From positions 45,459,754-45,523,753 of the forward strand of contig OV884011.1 in the NCBI GenBank assembly GCA_930367205.1: a stretch of 64,000 bases of DNA. Reading direction: 5' to 3'. This DNA is from Acanthosoma haemorrhoidale (Eukaryota > Arthropoda > Insecta > Hemiptera > Acanthosomatidae). A model generated the notes under the pieces. It worked only from the letters and a program-made list of their open reading frames with translations. It had not been told where the DNA came from and made no database searches. Every line of letters starts with the position of its first letter. Positions within the stretch are counted from its first letter, which is position 1. This document shows positions 56,836 to 64,000 of this stretch, piece after piece. The position numbers and the translations under genes were made by a program.

Positions 56836-59800
56836 GTAAATTTCTTTATATTTCCAATTTGTAAGATTTCCCATACAGATGATTGCTGTATATTGTACTC
56901 CAACAAAACCAATAAACATGAAAACTTGTAATTGAAAGTTCTTTGTGGTTATAGATTTCTGAAGATAAAATGAAAACACCTACTACCAGTCAAACCCCTC
57001 CAAATTCCAGTGTTATCTCAAAGGTAATTTTGTTAATAATATTCATTAATTATTAATCATTAAATAATATTATTGTAAAGATTTCCATATCCACGGTCCA
57101 AATGGCTTAAAATATACTCATGAAGTTTCCTTTATTTTGATTTAAGACGTATGTGGTTCTTCTGCAATAGAAAATAGCAAGGAGAATTTTGTGTGGCAAT
57201 TATGGGTGTGGTTACATTGGCTACAGTTATAGTGGCTGTTACATTGGGTATTTTTGATTTTGAGTTTGGAGGAGATAAATCAAATCGAGGCTATAAGCGA
57301 GGTGACACCAATTTGGACATAATTTTTCTGAATTGTGGTTATTAAATATTTTTGTTATTATCATTCAATTTTTAGGGTTGTTAATTCAAATTTAATTATG
57401 GTGTATAAATTACCTATACTGTATTTAGACTATTATTAATTGCTATGTTCGGTGATCGGAGATTTTCATTTTAGTGGATACTTACCACATGTCGATACAC
57501 TAATATATTTGATAAACAACTGTATCTGAATACACAAACTATAAAGCAATATATAAGGGTGTATCTTTGCTAGGAATACATTTTCCTTTTATAGATTTAC
57601 CTCACTCCTCCGAAAATGCCACACTGTTATGCTCGAGTTGGATAATTAGAATATTTGATTTACAGGGATGCCATCTAACTATTCAACTACTAACAGATTT
57701 GATTTGTCCATCTAATTCTGACCTTATGGCATTTATGTGAAGTTACACCGAATTCTACTTTACTGAAAATATTCAATTAATTTTCCATTGTCCCGATTGG
57801 AATCTAAACCCAAAGTAATTTACTTTAATAAATTAATGTTATTAACAAAGGGAAGGGATTCGATTATATAAAATAGAAATTGATATACAATGTATTTTAT
57901 TACAAATGTTTAAAAATGTTTTAATGGAAAATTATTAAATTAGATATGAATATGAATGATGAAAAGCTTCAAATATATATAATATTTCTTACTTATTGCT
58001 GTGGTAGCTTCTAAAGATGAGGAAGCCCAGATCCAGACCTCAGCGCCTCATAGGTCCCGTCACAGAAACCTGGTCCGTTTTGGGCCTAGCCCAAAAACGA
58101 AGTCCGCTTTGGCTGCGTTCACAGACACTAATATCTAGCATTTTTGATCCACTCCCTCCCCAGAAAGGAGGAGGCCTTTCTTGTATTATGGATGACCTTT
58201 TTGTATTAAGGAATATCTCTTTGTGGGTTTATTCAACCAAGCTGGGGACACTAGGGATGTACTCTTCACACCTTCTCCAAGCTGGCTGCCTAGCGAAAAG
58301 GTTATGGCTTGTCAATCTCGGCCTGCTTTATGATGGGCAATAAAGGATCCATCTGTACCTATCTGGGGATCATTTACCTGATAGTCGCCTCCTGGAGCTT
58401 GTGCTAACTTCTAACTTGCAAAATCTAGGCAACCTCTACCTCTTAATATTAATTTTATTTTTACATTCAATTCACATGCCGGGCTCAATCACATATAACA
58501 CAATAATCTTAAGATACATATCAAACTGACAAGACTGTAGTAGTTAAGAATACCTGATAGTTGCCTCCTGGAGCTTTTGCTAACTTCTAACTTTTTAACT
58601 TGCTAAATCTAGGCATCTTCTACCTCTTTATATTAATTTTATTTTTACATTCAATTCACATGCCGAGATTGATCACATTCGAGTATAAAATAATATTCTT
58701 AAGATACATATCAAACTGTCAATACTGTATTCCTAAGTAATCGTTATACAAATCAACTTAAAATTCATTAAAAATTTAATCAAGCAGAAGTTCAGAGCAT
58801 TCCACATGGAACTTTCATACAAACTCTATCAACTGCAACACTACTGATAAACCCGCAATGTCATTTAAAACACCAATGGGAAAGACATTTCCAATCTGAC
58901 CTCTGTGGTACTAATAGCCCAATTAAATTGTTTTATGAGTAAAACAAGCCCCCAGACGTGCAGCCACATTGTCACCACAATAAAATTACATTCATCAATG
59001 AATAAAATAAATATCTGAGGACTTGAGAAAAAAAAATTTGTTATAATTTTATGTATGGTGCTGAACTTTGAGATCTCTTATTCATGTTTTAGTGTCTCAT
59101 TTGAGTTGTAAGGGGTTTTCCCATATCTCTTTCAAAATATACCAGATTCAGAGCAAAAGATAAACATACTGCCTATTTATTTTTTTTATTTGTTAAGTTT
59201 TTTCTTTATTTATCCCCCCAGACTCAGAAGATAGGATAAGAGATTAAATATATAGATTTAATACTTGCGATGGACTGCTTAACAAATGATTCATTATTAT
59301 AAATTTCAGGAAGAAGCCGAGATAAATTTGGAGAGTGCTATCCGAAATAATAATTTAGCATTAATAGAAGTTTTGATTTCAAAAGGGGTCGATATAAATG
59401 AAAAAACAAAATCAGGCGATTATCCTATTCATATTGCTGTCTGCCATGGTACTACAGAGGCAATTAAAGCACTTCTGAATCAACGAGTAATTCTTGACCT
59501 CAAAGACAGCACCGGCCACACTCCACTTTACTGTGCTGTCTGCAATAATAAAATTGATTGTGCTAGACTATTGTTGAATGCAGGTGCTGAGGTCGATCGC
59601 AAGAATAGTTCTGTTGTTTCTTTTCTGTATGACGATAGTCATCCAGATCTCAATATTTATGAATTTGGTATTTTTGATAGCGACTATGAATGTCCATATG
59701 AAAAAAAAAAAGATCTAAGTCCTTTACATCAGGCAGTAATCCAAGGAAATTTAGAAATGGTGGAATTGTTAGTGAAACATGGTGCTGATGTGAATAACAA

Positions 59801-60770
59801 GTTGGAGTATTGGACACCATTTTATATTGCATGCAAATATCGACACCTTAAAATCGCAGAACTTCTCATCAAATGTGGAGCCGATATCAACACGCTATCA
59901 TACAAAGGTTGGACTCCATTTTATCAGGCAATTAACAATGCAAACTTGCCAGTTATCGAGTTCCTATTGGACAATGGTGCTGACCCTAATATTTTAACAG
60001 TTGACAATGGATGGGCAGCAATACATGAAGCAATCTTTAAAGGCCACAAGGCAGTGACAAAACTCCTTCTTGAGCGGGGTGTCAATGCAAATATGAGGGC
60101 GAAAAATGGGTTTACTCCATTGCATTTAGCTAATGATTCTGACATGGCACAATTACTTGTAAGTAATGGAGCTGTAATCAGTTTACAGTCAGAAGATGGT
60201 TCTACACCTCTCCATACATCTGCTTCGGTGTATAGAGTATCTGTTGTCAAATTTCTTTTAAAGCAAGGTGCTGATGTGAAAGCACAAGATAATAACAGAT
60301 GTACAGCGCTACATAGGGTAACAGTTGCCAAAACATCAGAAGTACTTCTAAAGTATGGATCTGACATCAATGCCAAAGGAAAAGGAGGGTGGACTCCACT
60401 TCATCAAGCCATACGGAAACCAGCCCTGTCTGTAATAGAAACATTTCTGGAGCATGGAGCTGATGTAAATCTAAAATCAGATGATGGCTGGACTCCTTTA
60501 CATCTAGCAGCTGTTTGCAATTATTCTTATATAGTAGAAATTCTTATTGGGCATGGAGCTAATATAAATGCTGAAGGGCTTAACTTAACCACACCATTGC
60601 ACTGGGCAATAAAGGGGGGTGACGATTATGTTGTAGAATTTCTTCTTGAACATGGTGCTGACATCAATGCCAAACTGAAAGATGGCTGTACACCACTTAC
60701 TTTGGCAAGAATGTTTGGCAATTTAAATGTAGTTAAAATTCTCTTGACAAGAAGTGGAAAATTAACTTAG
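56356..60770 (+). CDS. Ankyrin-repeat protein with helical N-terminus, three coding exons
   Basis: The model joins 56356-56835 (160 codons), 56955-57023 (23 codons) and 59310-60770 (486 codons and TAG), giving 669 aa. All junctions are phase 0 (donors GTAAAT, GTAATT; acceptors TTTTTAG, GGTTATAG, AATTTCAG). The N-terminal 160 residues are predicted helical, family unknown. The linker is Thr/Pro/Ser-rich. The last exon has about 14 ankyrin repeats, which form a curved protein-binding scaffold. No signal peptide or clear transmembrane segment is in this model. A poly(A) signal lies at 61239. A second ankyrin exon at 62834 could replace the third exon. A possible hydrophobic cassette (about 57180-57290; VAIMGVVTLATVIVAVTLG) is out of phase with this splice path and was left out. 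The binding partner is unknown. Confidence 0.75.
56955..57023 (+). CDS. Ankyrin gene, 69-bp linker exon
   Basis: ISEDKMKTPTTSQTPPNSSV... followed by a donor (AAG, GTAATT). Exactly 23 codons, phase 0 at both ends; Ser/Thr/Pro-rich, likely disordered. Confidence 0.6.
57024..59309. other. Intron of the ankyrin gene with a tandem duplication
   Basis: Mostly AT-rich. It holds a possible unused transmembrane cassette (57180-57290), a GC-richer unassigned patch (58010-58340) and the 176-bp duplication at 58376. Confidence 0.45.
58376..58735. repeat. Tandem duplication, about 176-bp unit
   Basis: Copies 58376-58551 and 58552-58735 both run from ACCTGATAGT(C/T)GCCTCCTGG through ACATTCAATTCACATGCCG to CTTAAGATACATATCAAACT. 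They differ by scattered substitutions and small indels. No coding capacity. Confidence 0.9.
59310..60770 (+). CDS. Ankyrin-repeat terminal exon, copy 1 (intact)
   Basis: 486 codons begin EEAEINLESAIRNNN directly after ATTATAAATTTCAG. About 14 ankyrin repeats follow, such as NGFTPLHLAND, GGWTPLHQAIRK and DGWTPLHLAAVCNYSYIVEI, with G-TPLH and GADIN/GADVN signatures. A 30-residue acidic insertion lies between repeats 3 and 4 (residues 100-135). The end is LLTRSGKLT. The exon is uninterrupted; its ATG at 59286 lies in the intron and is not the likely start. Confidence 0.9.
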   Translation, partial: EEAEINLESAIRNNNLALIEVLISKGVDINEKTKSGDYPIHIAVCHGTTEAIKALLNQRVILDLKDSTGHTPLYCAVCNNKIDCARLLLNAGAEVDRKNSSVVSFLYDDSHPDLNIYEFGIFDSDYECPYEKKKDLSPLHQAVIQGNLEMVELLVKHGADVNNKLEYWTPFYIACKYRHLKIAELLIKCGADINTLSYKGWTPFYQAINNANLPVIEFLLDNGADPNILTVDNGWAAIHEAIFKGHKAVTKLLLERGVNANMRAKNGFTPLHLANDSDMAQLLVSNGAVISLQSEDGSTPLHTSASVYRVSVVKFLLKQGADVKAQDNNRCTALHRVTVAKTSEVLLKYGSDINAKGKGGWTPLHQAIRKPALSVIETFLEHGADVNLKSDDGWTPLHLAAVCNYSYIVEILIGHGANINAEGLNLTTPLHWAIKGGDDYVVEFLLEHGADINAKLKDGCTPLTLARMFGNLNVVKILLTRSGKLT

Positions 60771-61238
60771 CTTGATTATTTTAACAGTGTGTACTGACAA
60801 AATATCAGTCAACAGACAAAGTTTAGTGATCACTTAGTTTAAAATTGACATTTTATCATTCAAAAGTTGATCGACTTACTGATTGCATTTCAAAGATGTT
60901 CATTCTTTCTAGAAAAGCATTATGAATTGTTATTATCTAGAGGAATCTAGAGGCTGTCACTTATCACCATTAAGTTAATATAGTTACAGTAATATACCAG
61001 ATGCCATCTTGGGATCCTTCCACACTCCAGCATAGAACATTTTTTAATTAAATATAATGAGTTAACCACTTTTGATAATAACGTACCTTATTTTTCACAT
61101 GTTTTTTTTAATTCCATTGTTTTTTTTACTTAAGCTCCAAACGTTCATGATTTTTTGTATCATCAGCAGTAGCTGATTTTTTACTTATATTTTAAAGGTT
61201 TGAATTTTTAAGAAGTTACTGTTATTATTTTATTGTAC

Positions 61239-61244
61239 AATAAA
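61239..61244 (+). terminator. Polyadenylation signal behind ankyrin exon copy 1
   Basis: AATAAA 469 bp after the stop codon, in an AT-rich 3' UTR. It supports copy 1 as a true terminal exon. Confidence 0.4.
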
Positions 61245-62833
61245 GGCTATTATTATTATCCTCCGAAGCTCTAATTATCGTTTATTAAATAAAAACTCCT
61301 GGGACAATATTAGTAAATTTTAAGTTTTAATTTGTATCAAGGAGTGGATAGTATAATACAAAAACACTGGTTATCAGTTTAAAATATAAAATTGTCTTAT
61401 TTAAAATAAATTTTATTATAATATTATTAAAAAGTATTGTAAACAATTATTTTACTTAACAGTTGTCCGTTAATTATTTTTAATAAATTTTTATAGAATT
61501 CATGGATATGGATTATCTATCAATGAAATCAAATCCATGAGGGCCTTTTTTTTAGCCGCACTGATCGGGATTGGGATTTGGTAATAATCTTTAATTCATG
61601 ATTGAGATAGTGGTGGAATTTTCTCATTGAGAAAAAAAAAGAGTTTGATATTAGTGTCAGATTTCTTTAAAATAAGCGTCCATCTTTCTTGATTCAGAAG
61701 CTACAAAGAGGCTACAAACTCATTGAAATCCTCTAAAACCATCAGCGGTGTACCTAAGAATAGATTTTTCTTTTTACACACCCTTATTAGCTGAATTTAA
61801 TTTAAATTATTTATTTTCATTTTAGTGGTTGTAGTCGGGGTTACATTTTAGATGAATGTAACCACTAACCAGTTTGTGATTTATTATTTTCACAGTAGTT
61901 AAATTATGAATAGCAAATAAAAACATAATACTTACATGATAAATTTTATTTTTTCAACAAAAAGTAATCTCCCTAACACTCGATGGGATATCCTGTAGGG
62001 ATTTGTGAATGAGCAAGCCTATTTGATTCAATCCTCTACCTGATATTGTTTCATCCCATAGAAACTAAGTTGCTTGACTACTAGCAACATTATATTATGA
62101 ACTGTCGGGTTGAAAGACCATAACTGTCTTTCATGAAAAAAGACGGATGTATTCAATTAAGGGGTAGACATTGTTATAAGTCAAAGGTGAATGTTATTGT
62201 TTCTGTGCCATTTTTTCATCAGGTTTTGTCTTGCCTTTTCAATTTGCATGCTCTTTCAGTTGCATTGTAATGAGCATCTCTTTTGCCTATTAAAGCGTCT
62301 TTAGCAACTACATTTTCACAAATTGATATTCACTTCTAGAAAACATCACATAATAGTGACTGACATGTATCAGTTCAGTGTTGTGGTTTTTTAATTATGG
62401 ATTCAGCAAAACTTTTTTTTTCTCTTAACGTATCTTGAAAAAAAATTTGCTAGTTTGAATTTTTTTTTTTTTGTTACTAGAAACTGATATTTGGGTTATT
62501 TTGGATTAACTTCCATTGCAGAAACGATGAGCTCTTCATAGTATATCATGGCTGAATTGCTTTTTTTTCTGGGCGATTTGAATAATCTTGCCAAGGCAAA
62601 TTACCTCAGTAGGGTCAATCCTGTGTATTTGACCTCATCAAAGTAGATGGATCATCTTTTTTTTTGTTGGAGCCTTGTTCAGAAATATTCTCTACTAGCT
62701 GTTTTCAGATTGATAAATAAACCAAAGTGAACTACTATCTAATATAATTAGTAAGTTTTTGTCTTATGAGGTTAATAGAAAATATTTCAGAAGTGTCTCT
62801 ATTCCTTGAATTAATTTTCTTTATACATTTCAG
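61245..62833. other. AT-rich sequence between the two ankyrin exons
   Basis: No repeat of the N-terminal helical exon or of the linker exon is visible here, so copy 2 has no separate upstream coding exons that I can find in this interval. Confidence 0.45.
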
Positions 62834-63989
62834 GAAGAAGATGGAACAATTACTGGTAATGATATTCAAAATAATAATTGGCCACTAATTGGAGTATTGA
62901 ATACAGGGGAAGTTGATGAGAAAAAGGAAGATATCCAGGAATGGACACTACCCCAGGCTGTCAAACACGGAAACATAGAAATGGTGGGTTTGCTTCTAAA
63001 GAGTGAAGCTGTTATTAATATTAAATCAGAGTACTGGAAACTATTTAATTCCGCATGCAAAAATGGCCATCTAGAGATTGCAGAACTTCTTGTTAAACAC
63101 AAAGCTAGTCTCGATACTGAATTGTCGGAAGGCCAGTCAACATTAAATGATGCATCTTATATTAGTGAATTGCTCGAGGACAGATCTGACATTAATGCTT
63201 CACTAAGTAATAAGGGATGGGCAGTAATACATGAAGCATGCAATAAAGGTAAAATGATGATGGTACAAAAGCTTCTCAAGGAAGGAGCTAATCCCAATTT
63301 GAGGACAAAAAATGGCTTTACTCCATTGCATTTAGTTTGTGATTCCAGTATAGCTAAAGCTTTGTTGAGTTCTGGAGCCGACATCAATTCCAAAGCCAAC
63401 GATGGCTCTACACCATTGCATGTTTTTTGTAATTACTACAAGGTATCTATTGTTGCGTACCTTCTAAAGCGAGGTGCTGATGTGAATGCACGAGATAATG
63501 ATGGATTTACGCCTTTGCAAAATGTAACTATAAAACCTAACAACATAAGAATATTTAAAGTTCTTTTAAAACACGGGGCTGACACTCAATGCTAAAGGGA
63601 GATGTGGGTATACTCCACTCCATCAAGCTATACAGAATAATTACTGGCATATAGCAACAGAATTCATTAACCAAGGAGCCGATGTGAATGCCAAAACAGA
63701 TGATGGCTGGACTCCTTTACATCTAACAGCTCTTCATGATTTTACTCATGGGACAGAGCTACTTTTGGAACATGGAGCTAACATAAATGCTGAAGGATTT
63801 AACCAAACCACACCATTGCACTGGGCTATAAAGGGGGGCTACGAATATGTTGTAGAATACTTTCTTGACCAAGGTGCTGACATCAATGCCAAACTGAAAG
63901 ATGGCTGTACACCACTTACTTTGGCAAGATTGTTTGGCAATTTAAATGTAGTTAAAATTCTCTTGACAAGAAGTGGAAAATTAACTTAG
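62834..63989 (+). pseudogene. Ankyrin-repeat terminal exon, copy 2 (one frameshift)
   Basis: It starts after CATTTCAG with GAAGAAGAT, the same acceptor context and phase as copy 1. It encodes about 11 ankyrin repeats; repeats 2-3 and the acidic insertion of copy 1 are missing and one repeat is eroded (SEGQSTLNDASYISELL). A single extra base in GACACTCAAT (about 63584) shifts the frame and gives a stop at 63593-63595. The frame used by copy 1 resumes directly afterwards and ends at the same LLTRSGKLT and TAG (63989). It is either a decaying copy or an assembly error in an otherwise usable alternative exon. Confidence 0.82.
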
Positions 63990-64000
63990 CTTGTTTATTT

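Noticed and set aside
58017..58343. 108-codon plus-strand ORF
   Set aside because: Composition is not protein-like, no splice context, no motif; it lies in the ankyrin gene intron.
59924..60376. 150-codon minus-strand ORF
   Set aside because: Antisense to the ankyrin exon; a product of the repeat composition.
56356..60770. Toxin reading of the helical N-terminus plus ankyrin architecture
   Set aside because: Ankyrin repeats are very common and no secretion signal or toxin-specific feature is visible; no toxin call is made.

Overview
The window looks like nuclear DNA of an arthropod, most likely an insect. It is AT-rich and gene-poor. The genes are split by introns with GT-AG borders, there are two MADF-family genes, and there are remnants of at least nine kinds of transposable element (I-clade, Jockey, RTE-like and Penelope-like non-LTR elements, Ty3/Gypsy, a solo LTR, Tc1, a mariner MITE, a pogo-like element). 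Nothing suggests bacteria: no operons, no ribosome-binding sites, no CRISPR. The species cannot be named from what I see.

Layout. 0-21.9 kb is mostly non-coding. It holds an I-clade LINE 3' fragment (1.5-2.5 kb), a small orphan ORF (7.0-7.4 kb), a 95-bp mariner-like MITE (7.83 kb), a candidate transmembrane exon (11.9 kb), a Jockey 3' end (12.9-13.5 kb) and an internally deleted pogo-like transposase (14.6-15.4 kb). 21.9-26.4 kb (minus) is a complete-looking three-exon MADF-BESS gene of 260 codons; its large intron carries Jockey and Penelope-like fragments. 27.2-28.0 kb has two more Jockey 3' ends. 29.3-35.9 kb (minus) is a second MADF gene whose domain is split by a 6.2-kb intron; that intron contains a 659-bp solo LTR with a perfect 5-bp target duplication. 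37.4-43.7 kb is a nested composite: a 1,520-bp Tc1 element and a 4.74-kb Ty3/Gypsy element, both in (TA)n sequence.

43.7-53.4 kb (minus) is the most striking part: a gag-like gene whose middle is an 8.1-kb array of about 150 copies of a 54-bp unit. Every unit is exactly 18 codons and reads in one frame as a helical repeat (LNSQSNALKENNKEINEK). A non-repeat N-terminus follows an initiator ATG, and a coiled-coil tail and capsid-like region lie after the array. A tRNA-Pro-like primer binding site lies just upstream. The array shows higher-order 30-unit and 41-unit block duplications. The reading frame is broken at three visible points.

54.9-64.0 kb (plus) is an ankyrin-repeat gene. A helical N-terminal exon and a 69-bp linker exon, both ending in phase 0, can join either of two downstream ankyrin exons (59.3-60.8 kb, intact; 62.8-64.0 kb, with one frameshift). 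The two have near-identical 3' ends and the same acceptor context, which suggests duplicated alternative terminal exons. All splice models here are read by eye and are unsupported by transcripts.
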